Below are positions 24,433 to 35,660 of a stretch of 64,000 bases of DNA, in pieces. The notes under the pieces were generated by a model. It was not told where the DNA came from. It saw only the letters and a list, made by a program, of their open reading frames with translations, and did no database searches. The stretch lies in contig CM041465.1 in NCBI GenBank assembly GCA_023213395.1, forward strand, positions 171,685,741-171,749,740. The letters run 5' to 3'. Made by a program: the position numbers and the translations under genes. Origin of the DNA: Cycas panzhihuaensis (lineage: Eukaryota > Cycadophyta). Every line of letters begins with the position of its first letter. Positions within the stretch are counted from its first letter, which is position 1.

Positions 24433-24495
24433 CTATAAACTTAGCGGTGCCACGATATTTGCTACGGTACCGCGATGTTTACTGTGGTATGACTG
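24433..24495 (+). repeat. Tandem TTTACTGYGGTACCRCGATG-like units in the Tat LTR
   Basis: Three imperfect units of about 22-24 bp, each partly self-complementary around GGTACC. The 3' LTR has the same block at 49581-49648, and the inner Tat LTRs have it on the other strand near 31288-31360 and 45430-45476. They precede the 3' part of the LTR and may be part of the promoter or leader. Confidence 0.75.
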
Positions 24496-25696
24496 TTTGA
24501 ATTTATTTTTTAAAATAGATGCGACAGTTCCCGCTCTTTTCACAGAACTGCCATGTGGCGTCCGCGCCTTTTGACTTCCCCGTGACTCCAAATGTTCACT
24601 TAGGATTAGTGGAAGATAAAAAGTAAAAGGTTAATCATTTTGCTCTCTTCTTACTCCATTTTTTATTACACTCCTATAGCTCTTCATTACTTACTGCAAA
24701 AAGGCATGCCCTTTGGCTATTACTCTTCCTACAGGGGATTGTTACTGCATCTCAGGTTGAACACCAGTAGCTTAGGCCTCCTCTTACAGGTTCACATACT
24801 GGAAAGAAGAGCAATCATAGGAACTCTCTAAGGCAAAGCTCCAAGGTCTCAACACCATAGTGGTTTTCTCACGGTGGCCTCTCCTCCAAACCAGCCTCCA
24901 AAGCATGCCAAATGCAGGTTCTTTCTTCTATTTTTCAACGGGAATAAATTCTTATTCTTTACTGTAAGGTACTCCTCAATAGTTGCTCTCAGATTCATGT
25001 TCTTCCCTTTATCTTTTTATGGACAGTGCTTAGTATATTTATTTTCCTTGACTTTGTACCCATTTAGCATTAGCTCTTTGCACCTTGTGTTATAGTGCTT
25101 CCCTTCATTTTCCTGCAAGTGCACTTTAAGGTCGCTATGCAAAGGGGGTGACACAAGGAAAAATGAAGGGAGAAAGGTGGGGTTAGTCCCCCTTGCTAAC
25201 CTTCTCCCCAAGGGTCCAAACCCTTCTTTTCCTTCCCCTTGCACTTATTGCCTCCCTTGAAGCTGGGCTAGGGACTTTGGAGCCTATCTCTAAATCTAAA
25301 CCAACATTAACAACCCCTTGCCATGCTAGTTTTAGATCCACATTGGCTAGTTCTGGGTACCACATAAGCCCCAAAATTGCTCTTGGTTGGTTCATGACCT
25401 ATAGCATATCCCAACTGGATGATCTACTGCTTATAGCACCTCGTCCCTTGGGTGTGCTTGCACATCATTCCGTTGGTTTTTCCCCTCTCGTGCCTGCTGC
25501 CCTACACAATCAATATAGTTTATTTCTCTTTCCCTAAGGCCACATGGGGATTTTCATGGGTGAGCTAGCCATTCTGAAGCTAACTCTTTTGCTTTGGGTA
25601 CCAGTTGGTGTGGTTGCTTACTGGAGTCCTATTTGGAGTTCTTTGGAGTAATATGCACGTGTTCTTGATTTAGTTTGATTTTAGCTCCTTTATATT

Positions 25697-25700
<4 letters not shown>

Positions 25701-25738
<38 letters not shown>
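25701..25738. repeat. (TA)n microsatellite in the outer 5' LTR
   Basis: 38 bp of pure TA. The corresponding site in the 3' LTR (50853-50867) has about 15 bp, so the run has changed length since insertion. Confidence 0.95.
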
Positions 25739-25741
<3 letters not shown>

Positions 25742-26590
25742 GATATATTTGGTATCTCCTCTTCCGAGAGGGAGAAACTTGCATGTTTTGACTAACAGGT
25801 TTTGTGATAGCAGAGATACAAACGAGACAAGCCGGTTAACAGGTTAGTCTCTTGTTAGTCGATTTTCTTCATTTCCCTTTCTTGCTGCTTTGTCTTGCTT
25901 TACTTCTCTCGCATACTTTGGGGAGGTAAGTTCGCCCCTTCGACTACTCACGACAACCATCGCTAGCCGGTGTCACCTACATGACAAGTTGGAGCGAGAA
26001 GGCACGTAAAGTAACGAGAATCACAACGCTTCATTCACACTCTATGTCCAGGTATTCATCTTTTTTCTTTTATCTTTTTCTATAGCAATTTTCCCCAATA
26101 CATATCTTTACATATAAAAACACATAGGAAATAGAAAAAGGGAAGGAATACATATTTGCATTTGTATATCTTTTATTCGTAGTTGTTTTTATTACGTGTA
26201 GGCAGTTTTTCCTTAAATGTAAGCCACTCGTCCCTTACTTCTTTGATTAGCCCACACGTAGAATATTTTATTACACACACCCCACATGCACGTCACCTTC
26301 TCACTTCCTTGAGAAGATGCGACCCTTTAGGTCCCTTCTCCCTCTTCTCGGCCATCCAAAGGATAGGAGGGCCTCACCTTTTGGGGATGACCCAAGGCCT
26401 CGCCTTGCGTCCCCTTCCCAAGATTACCTTAAAGTAATTAGGCACCATTTGCAGGTCTTGAATCTGCGCTCCGGTGCACGGATGCCCTGCGTGGTGATTC
26501 CTTACCAATTGATCCAACTCTCAACCTGACTTAGCTTTATATAGTCATATCTTGCTAAATATAGGAGACCACCCTGCGGAAGCATTTCAC

Positions 26591-26608
26591 TAGCGACCAT
26601 ACTGGGGA
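26591..26608 (+). other. Primer binding site of the outer Tat element
   Basis: TAGCGACCATACTGGGGA, one base after the LTR. It resembles the TGGCG...GGGGA primer sites typical of Tat/Athila elements and differs from the initiator-Met site. The inner Tat has TGACGACCATACTTGGGA in the same place, so the ancestral site probably began TGGCGACC. Confidence 0.7.
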
Positions 26609-26758
26609 ACTGCCAGTAAGGGAACTAATTTCGCCTCCATTCCTATTGGTGTTCTTACTTTTAGGTGATCTTCTTGATGTACTTTTCAATTGGACAGCCC
26701 CCAACGTGTCTATTTCATACCCTTTACTCTCTTCTAATAACTTTCGTAAAGACGTTGC

Positions 26759-29086
26759 ATGCGATGTTTCTCACGTCACTTGCGAGGTTTACCACCATTA
26801 TTAGAAGACCCTTCGTATCATTCCCTTCCGTTGTCAGATTCTGATTCGATAATGGAAGGCTACCATTCCAATTGGGCTTACCACACTTTGGTCTTGAGAA
26901 TTCAAGAGTTTACCACATCTGTTCTGGGATCCACCGAAGAGGGTGACGATCCCATCTACTACCCAGGTGACCAGCCTCACCCTTCCGACATTCATCCTTC
27001 TGCTCATACAGTAGAAGGCTCACCTCTTTATGAGATTCACCACTTGATTGGTGATTCTTATGAGGAGCACCATGAGGGATCTCCGTCATTTGAGGTTCCA
27101 TCAACCTATTATGGTTACGAGGATACCCCTCCCACCGATGTGATTAAAGCTATCAGCAAGTACTTTCGAGCGACTCACCTTCAACCACGTCCTAGGTGGT
27201 TTGAAGAAGCCTTGTGTAGTAGGGTGCCTTCTTCATCTGCACCTGCACCTGCTACGATGAGTAATCCTTCTGTTCATGCACACTTATCCCACTCCGTGTC
27301 TACACCTACTTTGGGGACAAGCATCGTATTCTCTATTCCTAGTCATGTCCTAGTTCTTTAGACCTGTTTGTGGTGTGTCTTTTCCTCAGCTTGGGGTTAG
27401 CATGCATTTTCCAAGCCAAGCAAATATACCACCCTCAAACGTAGTGCATACGTTCCCTAATAGGCCTAGAGGTCCTACTAGTACTACTATCACTAGCTAT
27501 GTGGGACCTGCTCATGTATATATACAAAGCCCATCCAATGGTCCTTCCCTTTACTAACCTTTGAGCTATGCATCTCAACCTTAGGGGCAGGGTAAGGGAA
27601 ACCATCTTCCAGCTTATGGGGTGGACCCGTTACACCCATATGGGGTTGCACCACTTACACGTGGCCCATATGGGTAGAATCTGGTCCCATACCCTCTATT
27701 TCCATCATCCAGTGTGACTTCTTTCACTACGCCTTCACAAGGGAACCTAGCTCCCTTCCAAGGCATTTATCCTCAAGCCCCCTTCCAACAAGGGGCATTT
27801 CCCTAAGGAGGGATGGGTTTACCACCCCCATCCATTCCTTACTCATTGCCGTTCATTGACCCTATGGCCCATGTAAGAGCACATCCCTTTATAGATTATA
27901 GGTTGATGCCACTATCCATTGAGGCATTAAGAACTAATCTGTCGCCTCACCCTCCTGAAGTTCCCATATTCAATGGAACTTCGTCATAAGACCCAATTGA
28001 ACATGTGCGTAGTTTTTCTATAGTGTGTATAGATTACTGGACTTACAACCATATCCTAATGAAACTGTTTCCACGATCTTTACACAGTGATGCCCTTAAA
28101 TAGTTCTACCATCTCCTTGCCCACTCTATCTTTTCATTCCAGCAATTAGTGGATGAATTCATCAACTACTTTGATGTAGCCCGTCCATTTGAGAGTGGAA
28201 TGAAATCCCTCTTATCGCTCAAACAAGGTCATGATGAAATGAATCATGACTTTGTGAGATGATTCCATGACCTCCTTCACTCCACTAAGGCCACGTTACC
28301 CGAGGAGTTGAAGAGAGATCTTTTCATTAATGTACTTCACCCCAAAGTACATGTGGAAGTCCTCAAAATGGGGGCAACCACGTGTGACTCTGTGATTGCA
28401 AAATGCTTAGCGTTAGAGGTTATTAAGATCCAAGCTAGACTTAAGAGGCCTCTTAAGCCCTCACAACGTCGTGAGGCACCTCCCCCAACCAAGGAAACTA
28501 AACCTTCACAACCCACCAGGTCTACTTCTTATTCGACTGAGAGGACTTTAGACCCCCTTACTTCTGCCATACGCTCATTCGAGTGTACGATGAAGGAGCT
28601 TAAACTCCAAGCCCCTCCATCGCCAACCTCTAATAAACAAATTCAGTAGGCTTTTGAAGCCGCTACCCCCAAAGGGGGTAGCACCCAATCTTCTCAGGTG
28701 AGGAAAGCTGATCCTCCGCTCGAGAAGAACTGGTGCTCCATCCATGGGGAAAGTTTCCATGATAACTTATATTATTAGGTGCAACACCCTCGTGATGCCT
28801 CGCCACATGATTCGTCCTCCATACGGGCCTTGAGGCCCAACCTCGATCAACCCATTCATAAGGATCCATTACCCAAACATGGGAAACGTAATCACAATAC
28901 TCAACAAAGAAATAACTAAAACCAGAGTAGATCCCTCGATTCTTGTCCTTCGCATGGTAGAGGGAAGGGTGCATGAGATTCATCATCCTCTTCGTGTTCC
29001 CCTGACCACCGCGCTCCTTTACCTTCGCGATCCTATAATAAGGGAAAGAAGGTTGTCCAATTGCTTGAGATCACTTTGTTGTATGC
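26759..29086 (+). pseudogene. gag: Outer Tat Gag, split by the inner Tat
   Basis: The start ATG 26759 (MRCFSRHLRGLPP) is supported by the aligned start of the inner copy at 43054. The N-terminal part is acidic and Pro/Ser-rich, open to 27361 (SYEEHHEGSPSFEVPSTYYG, LQPRPRWFEEAL). The Gag core lies about 28030-28340 (DALK-stop-FYHLLAHSIFSFQQLVDEF, ELKRDLFINVLHPKVHVEVL), then KEL KLQAPP and a WCSIHGESF block at the place of a zinc knuckle. The frame is cut in the target site TATGC at 29082 and continues at 45928. Confidence 0.85.
29082..29086. repeat. Target-site duplication of the inner Tat element, left
   Basis: TATGC, repeated exactly at 45923-45927. Removing the element and one copy reconnects the outer gag frame. 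Confidence 0.9.
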
Positions 29087-31799
29087 TCGATGTGTGTCTA
29101 TGAGATAGCTACCTAACTGAGTAGGAATAACAAAGGCAGTCAATGGCACTATTGAGTGTAGATAAGGACCTATGAGTAAGGCAAATACCATGCAAGATAC
29201 CCCATGTGCTAGAGCACAAGTTTGGGACCTGCAGATGGTATCCAACTACCTAGAGGTGGTTTCCCACTTCGACCAAGAAGAGAGAAGGTGGAAGATTAGC
29301 CTTGGTAGACCTAGGGTAAGGATCCTCCCACCTTTGGATGGCCAGAAGGGAAAGGAGAGAACCCTTCGAGGGTTTCCCTAAAGCATAGGGAAATGAGGAA
29401 AGGGTGAGCAAGTAGCAACCTACAAATAAGATCTTCTAGGTTATCTGGCTAAGTGGGAGAAAACTGAGGAAGGATGAAGGGAACAATCAAAGAGAAAGAG
29501 CTATGGTATATACAAACAAACTAACCAAGTGTAACAAGTTAATGAGGCAAGGATAGAGTTTACAAGGTGAAGGGGAAAAGGCAAAAAAGGGGAAATCTCC
29601 TAAGGCCTTTTCCCATGATAGATATAATACGAGAAAAGTAACAAACAGAATATAAATAAAGAGATAAAGTTGGTTTTACTTTTCCTTTCAAATGAGCTAA
29701 TTACTACCGTACAAAACCTTTTAAAAGAAAAGGAACGAAATAGAGCAAGGGTACATACCCAAAATAGAGACACGTTTAAAGTGGCGGCATTCCCACAAGG
29801 TATCTAAAATCGCTCCATAAAGCACAGCGAACGAGAGGGTTGCGATAGACCAAAGCGTGGGGCTTCCTTACCTTCCCTGGAAATGGCACTAGCGTGCCAA
29901 GAAAGGAAAAAAGGACAAAATGATAGCAGCAACTGAAATGCTAAAGTAAAACATAAACAAAAGCACTTACCCGCGAGAGAAGGAAAGGAATGGATCCTTT
30001 GCATCCTCCATATACCTGCAAGTAAATGGGAGTATCCCTTTCAAGAGAAAGGGTGCTAAAAACACAATAGAGAATCCTAATAATACATATATGTATGAAA
30101 CAAGCATAAACCTCTACACATATATGTTGATATTCAATATTGCAATGATAAACTGTAAAGAACAACCATCCAAATAAATGATAGGTAAGTCGGTAAGCCT
30201 TAGAGTGGCCCACCTCCTGCAAGGAGCAACCTTATCCTCCCTCAAGAAGCCACAAGTTAGTGAGGGTATGGCTGTGTAAGAAGGCTAAAAATGGAGGCAA
30301 CAGGAGTTCAAAGAGACTCAAAGAAGTCTACAACAAACTGGAGTTCTATGGGAAGTAAACTGGGTTTCCACGGACAAGGTTAAGCAAAGGATAAGTAGCT
30401 GGGGCTTGTGTGAGTTGCCTGGATCAAGATATGAGCCCTCAAACTAGTGTTACAACAAGTGCTAATGCTGATTTCAGTCGTTAGAAATGGCTTGCTAAAC
30501 CCTTATTTCACTCCCAAGAGTAGCATGGGGTAAAAGGGAAGGTTTGGAGGGCAAAAAGCCTCTTAAGGAGCATGGAAGGTGGTGCAGAATCCACCCAGCT
30601 CTATCCTAAACCTTATGTACTCCTTTTTGACCACTATCTTGGGCAAGAAACATAGGAAAGAAGGCCCTAACAGCAGGGAAAAATAGTCTAAAGCAAGATA
30701 AGAAACAACCTCCAAAGAGCGAGCTAAGACAAGCTAGAAATAACATGCAAACTTGGGTATAAATTGGACAAGAAAAGATCCTAAACCAACAAATACCTGT
30801 AGAGAAGAAAGGAGGCATTTACCTCTACCAAGAACTGCTAAGAAATTTGTAAAAGGACTATGGAATAGCAGGTATGGAGCCCCTACTAATATGGCTGAAG
30901 GAAAACTTGTACTTGAGAATGCTTGATGGCTGCCCAGGTGAGGAAGTGCTGGAATCTCTCCAAGGAGGCCTTCTCCAAGGTGTGCAAAGGGCTAGGAAGA
31001 TGTCTCAACCATACTAAAGGAGAGCTGGGTGCTGGAGAATGATAGTAGGTCCTAGAACATCAGTGGAGCAGCAGAGAATAGTAGAGAGCAGAGTGTTTTT
31101 CCTTGAGATGCTTCCAAAAATGAGCAAACAGATCCCTAAAATGAATTAGGAAAGACTTAAATACCCAGTCTCAACCCTAAACGAGTGATTAGAGTGTAGC
31201 TAGCAATGAGTTAAGTCACGAGACACGTGGCAGTTCCACAATAAATGTGAAAATTGCCACGATAGATTTTTAAAAATAAATTGAGACAATCACACTGTCG
31301 TAAATTTCGCAGTACTGTGATATTTACGGTGGTACCATGATATTTACAGCAATGCAGGACCAAAGGCCAAAATTGGCCCAAACAACTAGCCTAGGATGTG
31401 GGCCAATGACCAAGGAGGCTGGTAGGGGGCAACGACACCTGCCCATAGGCAGACAAGTAAGCAAATGAGCCACAAGAGTGAAAATAGGACTCAAAAGGTG
31501 CGATAAGTTGACCAAACAATGACGGGTCATCATACGAGCAAGGATGACATGATCCAAATGGGTCTCGAGGTGAGTAGGGCAGAATGTGAGAAGTGAAATG
31601 GCCACTGGGGTGTCACACTCACTGGGAGTGTGCCCCCGCTATAGTCGTCATAGGCTAGATAGGTGTAAGTGACAACAAGATCATCTACAAGATCATAACA
31701 TGCAAGCGTATACTCATCACAAATAAAACAATCAATAAGGTGAGAAGCATACCTACACTTACTTGAGTCGATCGTTTATATCCATTCCTGTGGGAAACA
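29087..31799 (-). mobile_element. 3' LTR of the inner Tat element
   Basis: 2713 bp. Matches 43222-45922 along its whole length. On the minus strand it starts TGTTTCCCAC and ends CACATCGA, where the other copy ends CACATCCA. Related, in reverse, to the outer Tat LTR (shared blocks around AGGTCC, TTTATTTTT and the GGTACC repeats). The open frames inside it show no protein similarity. Confidence 0.93.
31288..31360 (-). repeat. Tandem GTACC-type units in the inner 3' LTR
   Basis: Counterpart of 24433-24495. This LTR has one more unit of about 22 bp (TTTACGGTGGTACCATGATA) than the 5' LTR of the same element (45430-45476), so a unit was gained or lost after insertion. Confidence 0.7.
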
Positions 31800-32190
31800 T
31801 CGCCTTATAGCAGCAGAGCCTCACTGCTCATAAGCATGATACGATGGCGAATGCTAGCAATACAACTATCAATAGCACATGCATATATAGATATATAAAT
31901 CAATATCATAATAGTGGTCAAGGGTGCTAGTGAGTGTCGTGGCGGAATGCATGGATACAAAGGTAGAGGTGGAGACAACATAGGGGCTGCCTATGTGCCA
32001 CCCAAAAATTGACTGGAAAATATGAAGGGCGAGGGGGCTGCTCCCACCATAAAAGATGTAGAGAGATGTGCATAATCAAGTAGAAGGGATGAGTAAACAC
32101 AACCGATAGTCGTCATAGTTTAACCTCATTAGCAGCTAGGTTTCAAAGGTGTAAATAAATCGCAAGGCGAAGCACGTGACCACCTAGGGT
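31800..32190 (-). other. Inner Tat region between second RNase H and 3' LTR
   Basis: No gene. Next to the LTR, on the minus strand, GTGAGGCTCTGC then TATAAGGCGA precedes TGTTTCC; the outer Tat has GTGAGGCTTTC then AAAGAGGCGA before TGTTCC. The shared AGGCGA end is the probable polypurine tract. Confidence 0.6.
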
Positions 32191-32199
32191 TTGGGTGGC

Positions 32200-32733
32200 A
32201 GAGTGACCGGACAAGCCTCAAGGGCAATCAGTAAAAAGAGGAAGGCGGTGCTCAAGGATGAGGCAGACAAGACTATCTGCCTTAACATTGAGGGCTCGAG
32301 GAATGCGCTGAATGCCAACGGACAAGAAGCGAGTTAGGAGAGATCTGGCGGTCAAAGCAAGGGTTCTCAAGTGAGGGCATCACACCTAGTAAATCTGGGT
32401 AAGATGGGACACCACAACTTAAGAGTCACAAAGTAAAATAATAGATCCGTGATGGAAATGGAGAGCGGTAGTGAGAGCTTCAATGACAGCTGTGTACTCG
32501 ACTTCATTATTGGTAGCCTCTGGGAGGAAGACCCCAGAGCGCAGGAAATCGTATCCAAAGGGGCTGTGAAGAATCTATGTAGTGGCAGAAGGTCCAGGGT
32601 TACCACGGCTTCCGCCATCGGTAAAAGTGTAGAGGTACATGGGTGACACAAAGTCTTGGTAGTGAATAAACAATAATTGAGCAAAATAGAGTCTCGAAAG
32701 GCAAACAATAGGTGGTTGTGAAGGGTAGGAGGA
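32200..32733 (-). pseudogene. Inner Tat second, archaeal-type RNase H (aRNH)
   Basis: The frame starts near ATG 32640 (MYLYTFTDGGSRGNPGPSAT). This is the archaeal/plant type RNase H: first Asp in FTDGGSRGNPGP, Glu in TNNEVEYTAVIEAL, Asp in ILLCDS-stop-VVVSHL, then VKADSLV near the end. Tat elements are known to carry such a second RNase H downstream of integrase, in addition to the classical one after RT. It is followed by about 400 bp and the LTR. Three stops, all at plausible Gln or Arg codons, disable it. Confidence 0.88.
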
Positions 32734-33167
32734 CCTAACAATGAGGCTACCCAAGGACGAGAGCAAGCGATCCAACCACTATGTGAGAGCGGGCGGAAAA
32801 AAGGGCACCCTGGAGTACCAAAGGTCACTTTGGGAAGCAAAACATGCCCTCAGACAGGGGGAGCATTCCTTTTGGAAACCCCAGGAGTAAAAAAGGGCTG
32901 TGGAAATGAGTCTAGGATGGCGAAATGAGCCAAGCGAGTATAAACTTGGGCATGTGCGGGAGTGACACATAAAACAAGATGGAAGGGCCCTGCAAAAAAG
33001 TGCAATAATAAGGTGCCATAAATGCACTTGCAAGAAAGAGCAAAAAGAGCACCAAAGGAGTGCAATGGGAGGCAGGACCAGAAGACAAAGGTGATCGAGG
33101 AAATGGGACGGTCCTGACAACTGTTGTGAGAGCAAAAATGGAGGTAGTGCTCATCGGGGCCCCCGCC

Positions 33168-33175
33168 TATATAAG
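33168..33175 (+). promoter_or_regulatory. TATA box upstream of the antisense PMD gene
   Basis: TATATAAG in the context CGCCTATATAAGGAAATTC. It lies on the PMD strand, about 690 bp before the proposed ATG 33862, leaving room for a 5' leader. GC-rich sequence precedes it and AT-rich sequence follows. Promoter function is inferred. Confidence 0.5.
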
Positions 33176-33861
33176 GAAATTCAATGGAAAATAAATTCAT
33201 TTTCACCGGCTCTCGTGAGAAACCAAAGCCATTTTCTTACGCAACAGAGTGCTGCCTGAATTTGGAGGCACATGGGGGGAGATCAGACCGTTGGATTGGA
33301 GTGCGGAAAGAGCCAACAGGATCAACAAGACGCGATGGCGACAGCGAGACTAGATCCAGTGAGTGGATCCTATGAAACCTATCCCATTTCAAAGTTTGAA
33401 ATTTAATGCTTTTTATATTTTTTATGTAGTTTTTTATGCCTCTTATGGGTAAATGGAGACCTCTCACAGTCTGAATTAGACCTAGAATGAGGGGGGACAT
33501 GGGCATTAGGGAGCCATGGTCCTAGTGGGCCCCACAGGGTCTACCCAAAGGATTTTTTGAGATTTTTAGGGTAGAACCCTCTCCTTTTCGGGGGGGGGGG
33601 GGGGCGGGGGTGCCGTTCGTACCATGGCAAAGATCATGGTGCTGTGATCTTTGCCACAGGGCCCTGATCGCTGCGGGACCCAAGCTAAACTTTGCAGTAC
33701 CATGAAGTTTAGCGCGGTGCAAAGGCAGACCTGCAGAAAAAGAAGATGGGGGGCTATGAGGCCCCAAATCTCAAGCAGAAAGAGCTGAGAGATAACTAGG
33801 AATATAGAGGACTGGCATGAGATTAACTTTGACTAGTTTGTAGTGTTGGCTGGCTGTTATC
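33176..33861 (+). promoter_or_regulatory. Presumed 5' leader of the PMD gene with G-run, hairpin and LTR-like motif
   Basis: A run of about 20 bases, nearly all G, lies at 33590-33610. A perfect 12-bp hairpin has arms TGGCAAAGATCA (33625-33636) and TGATCTTTGCCA (33645-33656) with an 8-base loop. Then CTTTGCAGTACCATGAAGTT followed by TAGCGCGGTGC (33693-33722) resembles the GTACC units of the Tat LTRs. A short open frame at 33184-33375 has no recognised domain. Confidence 0.45.
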
Positions 33862-35660
33862 ATGGTGGATAACTGCAAGAACATAGGTATGGTAATGCTG
33901 AGCTATATCGAGATGATGTCCAGAGAGGACAAGGGGGTCCTACAGAGGTGCAGCCTATTCAAGGCCCTAAAGACACCTTAGTACACATCAGATCAGAGGT
34001 TGCTAGTGGATATCGTATCTCACTGGGACAGGAGGAGGCACGTCTTCCACCTACCCCAGGTGGGAGACATGATGGTGACGCTGAGGGATATTCAGTAGAT
34101 TTTGGGAGTACCGGCGACTGGGAGGCCGGTGACATTGGGAGCATTGCCTAGCAATGAGGTAGCACATTGGGAGGTAGCACCATTTTTTATAGGGATGGAC
34201 AGGTGGGAGAGGAGAGGAGTCCCTCTCCAAACGATGGTTATGTCCAGGATTCCTCAGGTGAGGAAACTCATCACGTTGTGCATTCTGTTCTGGGTTTCCC
34301 AGAAACAGAACTATAGGGACATCCCTGGGGGATGGATGGATGCAGTACGCCATTGTGAGGCTGGCGAGAGGATGGACTAGGCCACCTTGATAGCAGTGAA
34401 CCTCATCACGCAGCTTGACGCTATCAGGATGATCGGTAGAGGAGGATTATCATATAGCAGATTGTTACAGTGCTGGTTTTTCGATCATTTTGGAGTAGTG
34501 GCACCAGCGGGGGGACCACACCCCATTGCAAAGTGGGCCCTAATGGTCCACAGATGGTAAACTAGGCTGAGGGGGACGGAGGACTAGGCCCACATCTAGC
34601 GCTCAGTGGAGGGGACATCACTGGACCTCCTTACCATGATGGATTATGTGGTAGATCCATATAGGACGGTGAGGTGGGACAGTGACGACGAGGCAGGCGG
34701 AGCAGGGGCGCTCCCAGACGATGATGATGATGATGATGGAGGAGATGGGGCCAACCCATCACAACCTGCAGGAGAGGCAGGTCCATCAGAGACGGTAGGA
34801 GGAGCGACGGGATCATCTAGGACTGTTAGAGGAGAGGTAGGCCTATTAGGGGCTGTAGAGGAGAGCAGGGGGCCAGTGACGAGGGCCCGCAAGCTACAGA
34901 TCGTGAGGAGATCCAGAGAGGTGACAACTAAGCTAGTCCCGGTGAGGAGAGAGGCCCAGGCAGAGGTGGTACTTGAGGAGGAGGCACTAGCAGCTAGCAA
35001 GGAGCCAGGAGGAGAGGTTATCGCACGAGTGGAGGAGCCAGTGGCCACAGCAAGTGAGGCCTAACCATTTCCTCGTCGTTTGATAGCCAGATAGATAGTT
35101 TAATTTAGTTTTATTTTGTAACATAGTTGGATATACACTAACATATGGTATGTTAGATTCACAGGTACCGCAGAGATCAGGCAGTTGGTAAAGGATATGG
35201 TGAGGGAGATGTTCCCTCAGGTATATATAGAGGGGCAACCGCACATCTAGGTAGAGGATGCGCCTAGATCGGTAGGTGCCCATATGGCAGCCTTCACCCC
35301 GTTGGCAAGGGTGAGAGACATCTGGGCTGGAGAGTCCCAAGAGCACATGGCATTCAGAGGACAGATGCAGCGAGAGTTAGATGAGGCTAGGTGCGAGCGA
35401 GATGTACTGCGAAGACATGTATAGGCTCTAAAGGCTCATGGAGGGGCAGGTGGAGATACAAGAAGCATGGTCCAACTGGCGGTCCTAGAGGAGCATCTCT
35501 AAGGGATAGAGGAGAAGTTCCAGAGCATGGAGGAGAGACTTTAGGGAGTAGAGGGATCATATCCAGGCTCGATACGATCAGCTAGTAGATCAGGTGGCAT
35601 CGAGGTCGAGTAGGAGCAGGACGTACACCCACATGACAACGATGACCCCGAGATGGCCAC
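33862..35660 (+). pseudogene. Plant mobile domain (PMD) protein gene, antisense to the retroelement
   Basis: Exon 1, 33862-35053, is one frame of 397 complete codons broken by six stops that all fit Gln or Trp decay. It carries the PMD signature: HWDRRRHVFHLPQVGDMMV, TLRDIQ, LGVPATGRPVTLG, then LITLCILFWVSQKQNYRDIP and a C-terminal half ending in acidic and Gly/Ser-rich sequence (a run of seven Asp near 34720). Exon 2, from 35165, is rich in Glu, Arg and Leu (REMFPQVYIEG, MQRELDEARCERDVLRR), likely coiled coil, with a probable frameshift near 35550. PMDs occur in plant MAIN/MAIL1-type nuclear proteins involved in silencing and in transposons. The function here is unknown. Start choice: the first ATG of the frame; 33889 is also possible. 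Confidence 0.8.
35054..35164 (+). other. Predicted intron of the PMD gene (111 bp)
   Basis: Donor CAA|GTGAGG and acceptor TTCACAG|GT. The intron is T-rich (TTTAATTTAGTTTTATTTTG). Joining 35053 to 35165 keeps one frame (phase 1 Ser codon) from exon 1 into a long coiled-coil-like exon 2. Without splicing the frame ends at 35064. Confidence 0.7.

Larger units (their letters stand above)
23928..26589 (+). mobile_element. 5' LTR of the outer Tat element
   Basis: Pairs with 49084-51719 along its whole length. The first bases are TATTTCCC where the 3' copy has TGTTCC, so the terminal TG has become TA. The last bases are CATTTCA. Includes a tandem block at 24433-24495 and a (TA)n run at 25701-25738 that is more than twice as long as in the 3' copy. 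Open frames inside it are not genes. Confidence 0.92.

Noticed and set aside
24038-26529. Several open frames of 60-114 codons in the outer 5' LTR, with near-copies in the 3' LTR
   Set aside because: They occur in both LTRs only because the LTRs are repeats. They have no protein motif and shift frame between the copies.
30606-31605. Open frames in the inner LTRs
   Set aside because: Same reasoning: LTR sequence without recognisable protein similarity.
32779-33206. Overlapping open frames of about 118 codons on the minus strand between second RNase H and PMD gene
   Set aside because: Cys/Leu/Phe-rich in more than one frame, no recognised motif, and they overlap the presumed promoter of the antisense gene. 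They reflect base composition.
34644-35048. 134-codon open frame on the minus strand, Ser/Pro-rich
   Set aside because: Shadow of the PMD gene; its Ser and Pro runs are the complement of the Asp/Gly/Glu-coding plus strand. It has no domain and lies where the inner Tat has no sense gene.
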